Shown here one piece after another: positions 47,108-56,349 of a stretch of DNA of 64,000 nt. Under the pieces are notes generated by a model, which worked only from the letters and a program-made list of their open reading frames with translations, was not told the DNA's origin and ran no database searches. The stretch lies in assembly GCF_007066085.1 (NCBI RefSeq), contig NZ_CP041405.1:1736001-1800000 (forward strand), written 5' to 3'. Position numbers and translations under genes: made by a program. Position 1 is the first letter of the stretch, and every line of letters starts with the position of its first letter. This stretch comes from Paenibacillus thiaminolyticus (GTDB lineage: Bacteria > Bacillota > Bacilli > Paenibacillales > Paenibacillaceae).

Positions 47108-47499
47108 ACCGCATTCCTTTCCGACTATTCGCTTTGCTCTAGCTCCCTCCCCCTTCCTTTTGCCTGCCTTCCAGTGGCAACCATTTGCGGCAACGCCAAA
47201 AAGGCTGTCTCCCGTAGAGACAACCTTTACTCGAGAAAATTCGATTGTCAGTCAAGTAAGCTTCCCAATTGTAAACACAAACCCTAAAAATACGAAAAAG
47301 AGAATACTTAAAAAGATCGTAAAGAGACCTCGAAAAATATCTTTTTTCCGTTTTCCTCATCAAGCTAACAACAAAGAATGTAGAGGCCGAAAAGACGGCG
47401 GCGAGACGAGCAGCGAAAAGATGGTTGATGCAGTGAATCCTGCATTTGTGCAGGATTCCACGCCATTCAGCCGCTATCTGATGAAATTCCTGCAGAAGT
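47108..47499. other. Intergenic region with a hairpin and a small hydrophobic remnant
   Basis: The stretch 47204-47233 forms a terminator-like hairpin on the minus strand (AAAGGTTGTCTC / GAGACAGCCTTT, then TTT). The minus strand before it encodes a hydrophobic stretch (GLFTIFLSILFFVFLGFVF) with no proper start, perhaps a truncated small membrane protein. At 47439-47454 CCTGCA-TTTG-TGCAGG is one of the mini-hairpins of the repeat family. Confidence 0.45.
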
Positions 47500-48055
47500 C
47501 AGGCTGGTGGTAAACCCCTGTTTTTTACGAAGGAGTGGAGATGTCCATTTTCTTACTCAAAACTTGGCACCCATAGCGTTTTAACTCGATTTTTTCTACG
47601 GAGAGACGAGCTCCGCTATATAAAATATGAAATGGCGAAAATTCCCATATACTTCTCAATGGCCTGATTTTACGGGATCCAAGAAGACCGCGTCGGATCC
47701 TGGGGGCATCATCGCCTTCAGGATGTATCATTGCTTTCTAGAGGCATCGTTGCCTCCTGGGGCTTGAACGTGTGGTGTGAATTGCTGCTATTTTACAGGA
47801 ATTTCGGCTCAATGAGTCCACATCCCGAGGAATTGCTGCAAATATACATCATTTTAGGCCCTTTTGCTTCAAGCCGAAGCAAAACGGGTTAAATTCCTGC
47901 AGTTTTGCAGGATTCCCTTTCTGGTAAAGTCGTCCATATCGAATTGCTGTATTTGCGCAGGATTTCGCTTACCGGATAGGCGTGTCTGGAGAAATCGTGC
48001 AGTTTTGCGGAACTCGCTTACCGAATAGGCGTGTCAAGGGAAATGGTGCAGTTTT
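47500..48055 (+). repeat. Dispersed repeat, copy 2 (about 556 bp)
   Basis: It begins CAGGCTGGTGGTAAACCCC and ends GTGCAGTTTT. It has an extra ~150 bp (47560-47690) compared with copies 1 and 4, then three ~19-bp minirepeats (GCATCATCGCCTTCAGGA type, about 47705-47765). Hairpin units follow, including CCTGCAGTTTTGCAGG at 47896-47911. It is followed directly, head to tail, by copy 3. Confidence 0.8.
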
Positions 48056-48300
48056 CAGGCCGTTGGAAAACCCCTGTTTTTTGATTAAGGGGTGGAGATT
48101 GTCCATTTTCCTGCTCAAAACTTGGCACCCATAGCGTTTTAACTCGATTATTTCTACGGAGAGACGAGATCCACCACATAAAAAATGAAGTGCCACAGAA
48201 TCTCTTGGACTTTTCTCAACAGCCTGAAAAGTACATCCTTTTCCTCGATTTTTGCTTCCAACCCATTGGCATGGCAACAAATCCTACAGTTTTGCAGGAA
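48056..48300 (+). repeat. Dispersed repeat, copy 3 (partial)
   Basis: It shares its left half with copy 2 almost base for base (CAGGCCGTTGGAAAACCCC; CTCAAAACTTGGCACCCATA; TTCTACGGAGAGACGAG) and then diverges near 48200. A related hairpin unit lies near 48285 (CCTACAGTTTTGCAGG). 48301-48635 holds no gene I can see. Confidence 0.75.
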
Positions 48301-48635
48301 TGTCGGTCACGGAGTAGACGTCAAAAATGGAAAACTGTAGACGTCATGGGGGGTTTCGCAGCTTTTCGGCAAGTCGAGCGGTGAGAAGCAGGGGGGACTA
48401 TCTCAATGGAGGTAAAAACTGCTTATGGAGCAGTACCTTGGTAGAATCTCCATAGCGCGCTGTTGTGCTAATTCAATGTGCTGCTTCTCTTCAGCGCCCG
48501 GCCACGATACACGCTGATGCATGAGATTCATGTCATAAAAGAACGGCCCCTTCCGGATGCCGTCCCTCTGCTATCATCTCTTCTGTTCTTTAGCCGCCAC
48601 GGTTTCATTCACGGCTCCAGCATCGCTCAGCCCGC

Positions 48636-49445
48636 TCATTCGCCGTCTGAGCCCGATTTCTTCGCCTGCCGCAGCATATCGATAATATCTTCCTCCAGCT
48701 GCTTGATTCCCACGCGGTCTTCCCGCTCCCACAGCGTGTTGAACCGCTGCTGGAATTGGACGGCTTCCGTTACTTTGTGATAGAAGTACAGCTCCTGAAT
48801 CAGCGCCAGGCATTGATGCACCAAGCGCGACTGATCCTCGAAATCGCGCTGCGCCTCCAATATTTCCTGCCGGATGCTAGACATTTCATTATCGAGAATG
48901 AACGCGGCTTCCGCCGCCTTTTTCAAGCGCAGCCGCACATCCTCCGGAAGGCTGTCCCGGTATTTGTAATTGAGCGAGTGCTCAATGGTAGCCCAGAAGT
49001 TCATGGCCAGCGTCCGAATCTGGATCTCCGCCAAGACCATCTTCTGGCCGAGCGCGGTCTGCACAGGGTATTCCACGATCATGTGGAAGCTGCGGTAGCC
49101 GCTCTCTTTATAGTTCGTAATATAATCCTTCTCGTACAACAGATTCATATCTTTGCGATGGCGGATGAACTCAGCGACTCTGCGGATATCATCCACGAAT
49201 TGGCACATGATGCGGATGCCGGCAATATCTTCGATTCCGCGCTCCAACTGGTCCATCGGCACGTCCAGCCGCTTCGCCTTGTCCAGAATACTGGAGATGC
49301 GCTTCACCCGTCCCGTAACGAACTCAATCGGCGAATACTCTTCCCGCTTCTTCAGTTCCGTGCGCATCGTCTTGAATTTGACCTTCAACTCTTCGACGGC
49401 CTGCTCATATGGCAGCAAAAACTTTCCCCAATCTCTTCCGTCCAT
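48636..49445 (-). CDS. Small alarmone synthetase (RelQ/YjbM type)
   Basis: A 269-residue RelA/SpoT-domain protein without hydrolase or ACT domains. Motifs are ERGIEDIAGIRIMCQFVDDI, KESGYRSFHMIVEYPVQT and EIQIRTLAMNFWATIEH, all from the synthetase site. The C-terminal helices fit tetramer-forming SAS enzymes. It makes (p)ppGpp from GTP/GDP and ATP. Start ATG with AGGAGG. Confidence 0.93.
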   Translation of the reverse strand: MDGRDWGKFLLPYEQAVEELKVKFKTMRTELKKREEYSPIEFVTGRVKRISSILDKAKRLDVPMDQLERGIEDIAGIRIMCQFVDDIRRVAEFIRHRKDMNLLYEKDYITNYKESGYRSFHMIVEYPVQTALGQKMVLAEIQIRTLAMNFWATIEHSLNYKYRDSLPEDVRLRLKKAAEAAFILDNEMSSIRQEILEAQRDFEDQSRLVHQCLALIQELYFYHKVTEAVQFQQRFNTLWEREDRVGIKQLEEDIIDMLRQAKKSGSDGE

Positions 49446-49512
49446 TCAAGCGCCTCCTGTCATTCCCACCGTCCGTAATCTATGATCGTCCAAGCGGATA
49501 TCTTTATCGTTG

Positions 49513-50607
49513 CTACCGATGATCCGCGCCAACGGCTTCGGATATATGCCGGAATCCGTCACGCGCCAGCAAGCGGGACAGACCCGCCGCCAAGTCCCGG
49601 TTAACGCCCGGGCCCCGGTAGATGAAGCCGGTATAGATCTCAACCAGACTGGCACCGGCCCGAATCTTGCGATAGGCGTCCTCTGCGCTGAACACGCCGC
49701 CCGACCCGATAATCGGGATCGAGCCATTCGTCAAGCGATACAGCTGGGACACGACCTGGGTCGATCGCTCCTCCAGCGGCCGCCCGCTCAAGCCGCCGGC
49801 CTCCAGCCGGTTGCTGTGCTCGGCTCCCATGCGGGACAGTGTCGTATTCGTCGCGATAATCCCGGATACGCCGCTCGCCATAATCGTATTCGTCATTTGC
49901 TCCAGCTCGGCGTCGGACACGTCGGGAGCGATTTTGACCAGCACGGCCTTGTTCCGGCCATGCTCCGCATTCAGCTGCTTCATGTCCGAGACGGCCGCCT
50001 GCAGCAGCGACTTCAATTCGTCGCCATGCTGAAGATTGCGAAGATCCGGCGTATTAGGCGAGCTGATATTGATGACGAACAAGTCTGCTACCGGATAGAG
50101 TGTCCGGAGACAGGACAAATAATCATCCTGCGCCTGCTCGTTCGGCGTCACTTTATTCTTGCCGATATTGACCCATACCGGAATCGGCCGCTTCCGCAGT
50201 GCTTCCAGCGAATGCAGCATACTGCCCGCTCCCTTGTTATTGAAGCCCATCCGGTTAATAAGCGCCTCGTCCGGAGGCAGGCGGAACATGCGCGGCTTCT
50301 CGTTCCCAGGCTGTCCCTTGGGCGTAACGGTTCCCACTTCCATGAACCCGAAGCCGACCGAGGAGAGCCCGCTTACCGCCTCCGCGTTCTTGTCCAGGCC
50401 GGCAGCCAGCCCGATCGGCGTATGGAAGGACAAGCCGAATAGCTCGGTCTTCAAGGCCGGATCCTCTCCAACCCCGTATATCCCTCTCAGCAGCGCTGGC
50501 ACGCCCGGAATGCGGCCCGCTTTGGACATCCCCCCGATGACGAGATGATGCGCCCGCTCCGGGTCCATTTTAAATAGCAGAGGTTTTACAATATATTGAT
50601 ACAACAA
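49513..50607 (-). CDS. pyrD: Dihydroorotate dehydrogenase (quinone), class 2
   Basis: A 364-residue flavoenzyme. TTG 50607 was chosen (GGAG 8 bp upstream), giving the family N-terminus LYQYIVKPLLFKMDPERAHH; an upstream ATG has no ribosome site. FMN/substrate motifs are AAGLDKNAEA, VNIGKNK, NISSPNTP and IYTGFIYRGPG. It oxidises dihydroorotate to orotate at the membrane. It stands alone, outside a pyr operon. Confidence 0.92.
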   Translation of the reverse strand: MLYQYIVKPLLFKMDPERAHHLVIGGMSKAGRIPGVPALLRGIYGVGEDPALKTELFGLSFHTPIGLAAGLDKNAEAVSGLSSVGFGFMEVGTVTPKGQPGNEKPRMFRLPPDEALINRMGFNNKGAGSMLHSLEALRKRPIPVWVNIGKNKVTPNEQAQDDYLSCLRTLYPVADLFVINISSPNTPDLRNLQHGDELKSLLQAAVSDMKQLNAEHGRNKAVLVKIAPDVSDAELEQMTNTIMASGVSGIIATNTTLSRMGAEHSNRLEAGGLSGRPLEERSTQVVSQLYRLTNGSIPIIGSGGVFSAEDAYRKIRAGASLVEIYTGFIYRGPGVNRDLAAGLSRLLARDGFRHISEAVGADHR

Positions 50608-50856
50608 CGTGTTCACTCCGTTCATCCATGCCAGACAATAAGCCTGCTTCGGTACGATTGTGGCTCGTCGCCTCCCCTTCTCCGGCACGGCAGCCGTCCC
50701 TGGAGAGAGCAGGCGCTTTTGGCCCTAACAAATAGTTTAAATCTTTCTTCGGCAAAAGAAAAGTCTGGATTCACTTTCAATTCGTCTGGCCTTTTGCCCA
50801 GAAAACGATTACAATAAAGGCAGTGAACAAGCGATTACTAAGAAAGGTGATGAACT

Positions 50857-50994
50857 ATGGCAACGAAACGGAAACCTCCCGTTATCGCGACCAAGCCGCA
50901 GGATGCCGTGAACAAGAAAGCCATTTATTGGGCGGGAGGCATCGCGCTGGTTCTTGTCATTATCGTTTCCATCTTACTAGTGATGAACGGATAA
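50857..50994 (+). CDS. Small single-helix membrane protein (45 aa)
   Basis: It begins MATKRKPPVIATKPQDAVNK, then one helix (AGGIALVLVIIVSILLV). ATG 50857 follows AAAGGTGATG. Its basic N-terminus should face the cytoplasm. No family is recognised. A terminator follows. Confidence 0.72.
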   Translation: MATKRKPPVIATKPQDAVNKKAIYWAGGIALVLVIIVSILLVMNG

Positions 50995-51017
50995 CATGCC
51001 TGACCGTTCAAGGAATA

Positions 51018-51066
51018 AGAGAGCCGTGCCCCTGAGCTTCCGAGGGAACACGGCTCTCTCTTTGTT
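51018..51066. terminator. Bidirectional terminator
   Basis: AGAGAGCCGTG (51018-51028) and CACGGCTCTCT (51049-51059) form an 11-bp stem with a C+TTT tail, between the small protein and the convergent YkuD gene. Confidence 0.82.
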
Positions 51067-51078
51067 CCGCCGTGCCGG

Positions 51079-52488
51079 TTAATCCAGCCAGCGGTAGACC
51101 TTGCCCGGGTTGTCCTGCTTCGGCGTCAGATCGAGCCGGTAACGATCTTCCGGATCGGGAACCTGCAGATCGCCGGGCAGCACATCCGATTCAATGCTGA
51201 CTTCTGTCCCGATCGGCACCATGTCGAACAGCTCCTCGACATCGTCCGGGAGCATGCGGATGCATCCCAGCGACTCGTCCCGGCCAATACTGTCCGGCTC
51301 ATTCGTGCCGTGAATCGCATACAGCGTATCCGACAGCGTCATCCCCCGGCTTCCGAAGACGCCGGTCGAGGATCCGTTCGGATTCACCACCTTCTCCGAG
51401 ATGACGAATTTCCCCTTCGGCGTGCGGCTGCCTCCCAGCCCGACCTCATAGTTGCGAAGCAGGATCCCTCCGCTAACGACCCCTAGGCGATGCCGTTTTT
51501 TATCGACCACGATTCGAATCGGCTCGCGGAACGGATCGGCCTCATCGGCCCACATGCGGGAGAGCGCCTGCTCGGTCCGCTTCCGCTTCGCTCCACGGGC
51601 CATCCCGTTCCGGTATACCTGCAGCACCTCCGCGTAAGCCTGCTCAATTCCCGCCGAGGTGCCGGATACGGAATTGGCCGGATAGGCCTTCGCCATAGCG
51701 GGCCATTGATCCGGAGCCGTCTTGCCCTGCTTCACGTAGGCCGTCAGAGCGGACTTCGCAATCAGCCGCCGCTCGCTCGCTTCCGCCCACAACGCCGCGC
51801 CTTGGTTTGCTGCCTGCCTCTCCTCCTCGCAGCGGCAATCCGGTTCCGCCAGCGGCAGCATCTCGATCGGTCCGCCTTCGGATGGCGTACTGGCCAACAG
51901 AACTGGCTCGGGAGTCCGCGACCAGATGAGCCAAGCTTCATCGGACTGCATCCGAACGACGACATCCTCGCCGGCCCGCTTCCGATCCTTCTCCAGAATC
52001 CGCCTCAAGACATGCGCATAGCCCTCGTCATCTCCTGCGGCTACCAGCCGGTAGAAGGTGCCGCCAGCGATCTCCTCTTGCGGCCCCGGCGCATGGCCCT
52101 TGTCCTGCTGAACATTGAGCCGCATCCCATCGGGAGCCGCCGCCTCTCCGCCGGGCAAGAGGACGAGCAGCAGAAGGAACAGAATGGCCAATAACCCGGC
52201 CCGCAGCTGGGCCGCCTTCGTCCGGCGCCGCTTCTCGCGCTCGGTCCGCTCCTTCATCTGCTCCTCTACGGTCTCCTGCGGCAGAGGCTCATTTTCGAAC
52301 GCTTTATAGATATCACCCGCCTGGTTGAAGCAGTAGTTGGCTTTCCCTTGCTCACCGGAACGCTCATATTGCTTGCCGAGCAAATACCAGGCCATCCGGT
52401 TGTCCGGATGGGATTCCAGGTACTCCTTCATATAGGCTTGGTCTTTTGGGGACCATTGAGGGGCCGGTTGACCGGATTGAGGGGGCAT
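51079..52488 (-). CDS. L,D-transpeptidase (YkuD) with TPR-like N-terminus
   Basis: A 469-residue protein; ATG 52488 follows AAAGGAGG. The N-terminal ~80 residues are TPR-like (YLESHPDNRMAWYLLGKQYE) and cytoplasmic, one helix lies at about 105-122, and the YkuD domain is C-terminal (about 330-440). It has HGTNEPDSIGRDESLGCIRM: the catalytic Cys is present but the usual SHGC is SLGC. It would form 3-3 crosslinks or anchor proteins in the wall. It is the last gene of the cyclase operon. Confidence 0.88.
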   Translation of the reverse strand: MPPQSGQPAPQWSPKDQAYMKEYLESHPDNRMAWYLLGKQYERSGEQGKANYCFNQAGDIYKAFENEPLPQETVEEQMKERTEREKRRRTKAAQLRAGLLAILFLLLLVLLPGGEAAAPDGMRLNVQQDKGHAPGPQEEIAGGTFYRLVAAGDDEGYAHVLRRILEKDRKRAGEDVVVRMQSDEAWLIWSRTPEPVLLASTPSEGGPIEMLPLAEPDCRCEEERQAANQGAALWAEASERRLIAKSALTAYVKQGKTAPDQWPAMAKAYPANSVSGTSAGIEQAYAEVLQVYRNGMARGAKRKRTEQALSRMWADEADPFREPIRIVVDKKRHRLGVVSGGILLRNYEVGLGGSRTPKGKFVISEKVVNPNGSSTGVFGSRGMTLSDTLYAIHGTNEPDSIGRDESLGCIRMLPDDVEELFDMVPIGTEVSIESDVLPGDLQVPDPEDRYRLDLTPKQDNPGKVYRWLD

Positions 52489-52537
52489 TCTGATTCCTCC
52501 TTTCCACATTAGTCATCTTCTGTCCCGGGGTCTTGCT

Positions 52538-54283
52538 CTATCGTCCAGCCGCTTCTTCTGACACGTCTTGCCGTTCAAATACGGTATCCCGAAGAATGAG
52601 CGTCCGGAGCTCCGGAACCCAACTCACATGAAGCCCGAATTGATCGAGCAAGCGCGCCGGGATCAGCCATTGCCCGTCTTGCCGGAAGGGCGCTTCCTCC
52701 GCGCTCAGCGTCTGCGTCCGCTTCGTTCCATTAACCGCTATCTGTACTTGCGGCACATCCCGCTCCAGAATAAGAACGGACGAGCCGAATGTTACCCTTA
52801 CCCGGTCTGACTCCAGCTCTTCCACTCCGTATCCGAGCATCTCTTTCCATGACTCAAGAGGAAGGAAGGCACGATTGTTCCGAATGACCGCGGGAACAGG
52901 CGTCTCGACCCGCCGGTCGTTATGCACCGTATTGACCGCGTCCTGTGCCGACGGGCTTGCGGCCGCCGGGGAACGAACCTCCTCCGGCAGTGTATAACGG
53001 CGGATAAGGCGTATCGAATTATTGAAGCCGTCCGCCACCGCGATCGTTCCGTTGCTGAGCACGGCCACATCCATCGGCTCGCGGAATGTCGCCTGTTCCG
53101 CCCAACCGTTCTGATGACCTGTCCGCCCGCCGCCGCTTAACGTATATACCTTGCCATCATATAGATAGCGGATGGCATGATTCCACCGATCGGCGACGAC
53201 GATGCCGCCCTCGGCCGTAACCGCAATGCCTGCCGGGCCGTTGAACAGCGCCTCGCTCGCCTTGCCGTCGCGGTATCCTCCCGCGGCATACAGATGTGTA
53301 TCCGGGAACTTGCCGCTGTAGCTGGCGACCGATCCGGCGCCGGCAAGCGTCGTCACGCGCTTTTGCTTCAGATTCACCAAGCGAAGCCGCTGATTCCCAG
53401 AATCGCTCACGACCAGCTCACCGGACGGGGTCAAGGCCAGGCTGCTCGGCTCGTTGAACTTGCTCTCCGCAAGCTTGCCGTCCGCATAATCGCCTCCTGC
53501 CGCGACCGCGCCAGGGGCGTATTCGACGATCCGCTTCGATCGGGCATTCAGCGTCGTCACCCGTCCGTTCGCATCAATGCGCCGAATGACATGATTCAAC
53601 GCATCTGCGACGTAGAGGGAACCGTCCTCCGCCACGGCCACATCCCGCGGCTCGTTGAAGCGCGCCTCCGATCCAGTGCCGTCCTTCCAGCCGGCCAGAC
53701 CGCTGCCGGCCACCGTCGTGACCCGGCCCGACTTGTCCAGCTTGCGGATGACGTGGTTCGCCGCATCTGCAATATAGAGATTGCCATATCGATCCTCCGC
53801 CATCCCCATCGGCTCATTGAAGCGGGCCTCCGTGCCCTTGCCGTCTGCCCAGCTCCCGTTCGGCTCCCGCGTCTCCGCAGCGAAGCGAACCTGTCCGGCC
53901 AGCGTGCTCACCTGTCCCCCAGCGTCAGCCTGGCGGATCAGATGGTTATAGGTATCCGCGATGAGGAGCACGCCGTTCTTCCCTGCCAGCAGCCCGGCAG
54001 GATAGCGGAACTGCGCCTGTGCAGCGCGGCCGTCAACCGAACCGGACACGCCCGTTCCCGCCCAATCGATCGTCTCGTACCAGATCGGGGATCGGCTCCA
54101 GGCGGCGAAGTCGAACGCAGGGGTGGCTAAGCTGTCGAAGCGGCTCATTTCCTGCACCGGCGGCGTCAAAGGAGCTGGCGCAGACAACGCGGAAGCCGTA
54201 CCTTCCGCACTGACCGCACCGATGCACAGCATAAGAAGGAGCCCCTTGCTTGCCCAACGGAATTGCTTTACTTTTCGATTCAT
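52538..54283 (-). CDS. Secreted NHL-repeat protein with copper-amine-oxidase-like stalk domain
   Basis: A 581-residue protein with a signal peptide (about 1-33) and at least six NHL repeats (e.g. NHLIRQADAGGQVSTLAG; NHVIRKLDKSGRVTTVAG; NHVIRRIDANGRVTTL), forming a beta-propeller. A C-terminal stalk domain has NNRAFLPLESWKEMLGYG and GQWLIPARLLDQFGLHVSW. Such proteins bind partners on the cell surface. It lies 18 bp from the FecR gene and 49 bp from the YkuD gene. Confidence 0.85.
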   Translation of the reverse strand: MNRKVKQFRWASKGLLLMLCIGAVSAEGTASALSAPAPLTPPVQEMSRFDSLATPAFDFAAWSRSPIWYETIDWAGTGVSGSVDGRAAQAQFRYPAGLLAGKNGVLLIADTYNHLIRQADAGGQVSTLAGQVRFAAETREPNGSWADGKGTEARFNEPMGMAEDRYGNLYIADAANHVIRKLDKSGRVTTVAGSGLAGWKDGTGSEARFNEPRDVAVAEDGSLYVADALNHVIRRIDANGRVTTLNARSKRIVEYAPGAVAAGGDYADGKLAESKFNEPSSLALTPSGELVVSDSGNQRLRLVNLKQKRVTTLAGAGSVASYSGKFPDTHLYAAGGYRDGKASEALFNGPAGIAVTAEGGIVVADRWNHAIRYLYDGKVYTLSGGGRTGHQNGWAEQATFREPMDVAVLSNGTIAVADGFNNSIRLIRRYTLPEEVRSPAAASPSAQDAVNTVHNDRRVETPVPAVIRNNRAFLPLESWKEMLGYGVEELESDRVRVTFGSSVLILERDVPQVQIAVNGTKRTQTLSAEEAPFRQDGQWLIPARLLDQFGLHVSWVPELRTLILRDTVFERQDVSEEAAGR

Positions 54284-54301
54284 GCTGTTCTCCTTTTTGC
54301 C

Positions 54302-56245
54302 TTATGGATTCACTTTAATTTCCAGCGGCTTCTCCATCGGGGCGATGGAGTGAGCCGTTCCTGCCGCGTCATAGAACTGGATATCGGATATCGTGAAGGT
54401 CATTGTTCCTCCCGAGCCGGCAAGATAGGGCAGCGTCAGCATCATGTCGTCGCTGTCCAGCCGGATGGCTTCGGGCGTTGTGACGAGAATCCGGTACAAT
54501 ACCCGGCTGCCGGTGACCGATACCGCGTCCACACTGTTCTTCTCATTATAATTATCCGGGCTCAGCGCAATATTGAATTTGCCGCCGCCATGACGGTATT
54601 GCCCGGCATTCTGATCAAGCTTCTTCCGATCGAGCGTCCCGCCGGTCGCATGGACTGCGAACTGGATGCCGGCGACGTCAACCGCTTGCGTCAATCGCTT
54701 CAAGACCGCCGTAATCTCGATTGCGGCTCCTGCCTGTACTTCCGTCGCGCTTGCGGTCAGCTCCAGCACATCCTGCTGCAGTTCCGGATCGGGATCCGGG
54801 TCGGGGTCTGGATCCGGGTCTGGATCCGGGTCTGGATCCGGATCGGGATCGGGCTTCGGATTAGGCCCAGGGTTCGGGTCCGGTTTCTCGCCATTCCCCG
54901 AAGAGTTCCCTGAAGTCCCCTCCGTTGCGCTGCCCGGCTTCGAAGCCTCGGCGCACATTGCCGCTGCCTCCCCGTTCTCGCATACTTCAAGGCGGGCCTT
55001 CTTCAAGTCTTCGGCGAAGCGCTTACGTTCCTCTTTGTCCAGCGATGCGGCATAGTCTCGCTCCAGCTGGAGCTGCCGCTCCCGATCGAGCTTCGCCTGC
55101 TGCTGCCGGCGCGCTTCCTCTTCCTTGGATAGAGCCAAGTCGGCAGCGGAGACGGATTCCTCCAGGCGGCTTCGCTGTTCCTTGATCTGGGTGATACGCT
55201 CCCGTTCGCCCTCCGTGAGCTGCAGGGCGGCGTCGCGCCAAGCCATCCCGGAAGCCGCCGCTTCGGCTGCCGTCAGTCTCCCGGCCTCCAGAGCCGCTCT
55301 GACGATGACGCCGTGGAATGCAGCCAGATTGCGTTGAATCCGGAGTTCCGCCTTGCTCCGCGCCTCTTCCGAAATTCCGCTGTCCGACTTATCCGTCCCG
55401 AGCTCCAGGAAGCTGTCAAGCAGGGGACAAGACGCTCCGGCCGTCGTGACCGGTCCCGTCGAGCAGGACGATTCCTGCCATTTGCGTAGCAAGCGGCTGT
55501 TCTCCCCGGCCGCATCGCGGAAGCCGCTCACCATCGCCCGCAGCACGGCGGGGTCAAGCTCTGCCGCCAGCGACTCGGTATCCGCATACGCGAACAAGGC
55601 TTGCACTCCTCCCGATGCCGATGGAACGAAGCTGGCGGCCTGCGCCGGATACACATTCCGTTCAAGCAGCGGCTTGATTGGAGTTCCCCGCATAGCGGAA
55701 TTCGTGTCGACGCCGCTGTACTGCGTGCGGACCACGCCAGCGGTAACATGCAGATCCGTCCATCCGGCGCCAGGATCGACGCGTACGGCGAATTGAGTCC
55801 CGCGGACAGCCATCACGGTCGTCGGCGTTTCCAATTCGAAGCGATCGTCCGCTCCCAGAATCGACTTCACTTTGGCAAAGACGGAACCGGCCCATACTCC
55901 GATTTTCGTCTTGGCCCCATTTTCCCCATCCAATTCGGTAAAGGCAACATCGGCCTCTTCTCCGATCGTCAGCTCATCCTCCTCATCTCCGCCGACCAGT
56001 TGAAGCACGACGCGGGATTTCGCTCCGGTGACGATCCGGTCACCTTGGTTGATGCTCATATTTTTGAATAATTGCAGCGGCTTCCCGCCGCCAGATTTCG
56101 TAACTGAGGCCGTTCCTTTCCATTCCTTCACGAGAGCTACGCGCACCGCCTTATCGGCAGCCGCAGCCGGCACAGGCCGGATGAGTCCGGCCACCAATAA
56201 GCAGCATGCGATGATGAACATCAGATTCCATCTCCGTCGTTGCAC
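54302..56245 (-). CDS. Secreted FecR-domain protein with Asp-Pro tract and cohesin-like C-terminus
   Basis: A 647-residue exported protein: signal peptide (1-29), FecR domain (about 40-165, QGDRIVTGAKSRVVLQL; TPTTVMAVRGTQFAVRV), helical coiled-coil region (about 330-440), a Pro-Asp/Asn repeat (about 463-490, encoded by a tandem GGATCCGGGTCT-type repeat) and a cohesin-like domain (about 495-647). FecR domains receive or pass signals at the envelope; cohesin-like modules bind partners. It sits between the CHASE2 cyclase and the NHL gene. Confidence 0.85.
   Translation of the reverse strand: MQRRRWNLMFIIACCLLVAGLIRPVPAAAADKAVRVALVKEWKGTASVTKSGGGKPLQLFKNMSINQGDRIVTGAKSRVVLQLVGGDEEDELTIGEEADVAFTELDGENGAKTKIGVWAGSVFAKVKSILGADDRFELETPTTVMAVRGTQFAVRVDPGAGWTDLHVTAGVVRTQYSGVDTNSAMRGTPIKPLLERNVYPAQAASFVPSASGGVQALFAYADTESLAAELDPAVLRAMVSGFRDAAGENSRLLRKWQESSCSTGPVTTAGASCPLLDSFLELGTDKSDSGISEEARSKAELRIQRNLAAFHGVIVRAALEAGRLTAAEAAASGMAWRDAALQLTEGERERITQIKEQRSRLEESVSAADLALSKEEEARRQQQAKLDRERQLQLERDYAASLDKEERKRFAEDLKKARLEVCENGEAAAMCAEASKPGSATEGTSGNSSGNGEKPDPNPGPNPKPDPDPDPDPDPDPDPDPDPDPDPELQQDVLELTASATEVQAGAAIEITAVLKRLTQAVDVAGIQFAVHATGGTLDRKKLDQNAGQYRHGGGKFNIALSPDNYNEKNSVDAVSVTGSRVLYRILVTTPEAIRLDSDDMMLTLPYLAGSGGTMTFTISDIQFYDAAGTAHSIAPMEKPLEIKVNP
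54780..54858 (-). repeat. Tandem GGATCC-rich repeat encoding Asp-Pro
   Basis: A short repeat of 6-12-bp words (GGATCCGGGTCT and variants) inside the FecR gene. It encodes an Asp-Pro tract that should vary in length by slippage without breaking the frame. Confidence 0.7.
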
Positions 56246-56349
56246 GTTATCCCTCCTCTCTTTTTCTATCGGATGAAAAAGGCCAAATTGCGAGCATTTT
56301 TTTACTTTTCCATCCTTTTTACGTATGAAATCCGTCCTCCGGTCCTAAT

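Noticed and set aside
47439-48300. Regular hairpin units as a CRISPR array
   Set aside because: Units are divergent, separated by related and not unique sequence, and occur elsewhere as whole blocks.
54666-55055. Plus-strand Gly-Ser repeat protein
   Set aside because: It is the antisense reading of the Asp-Pro tract in the FecR gene and lacks a ribosome site.
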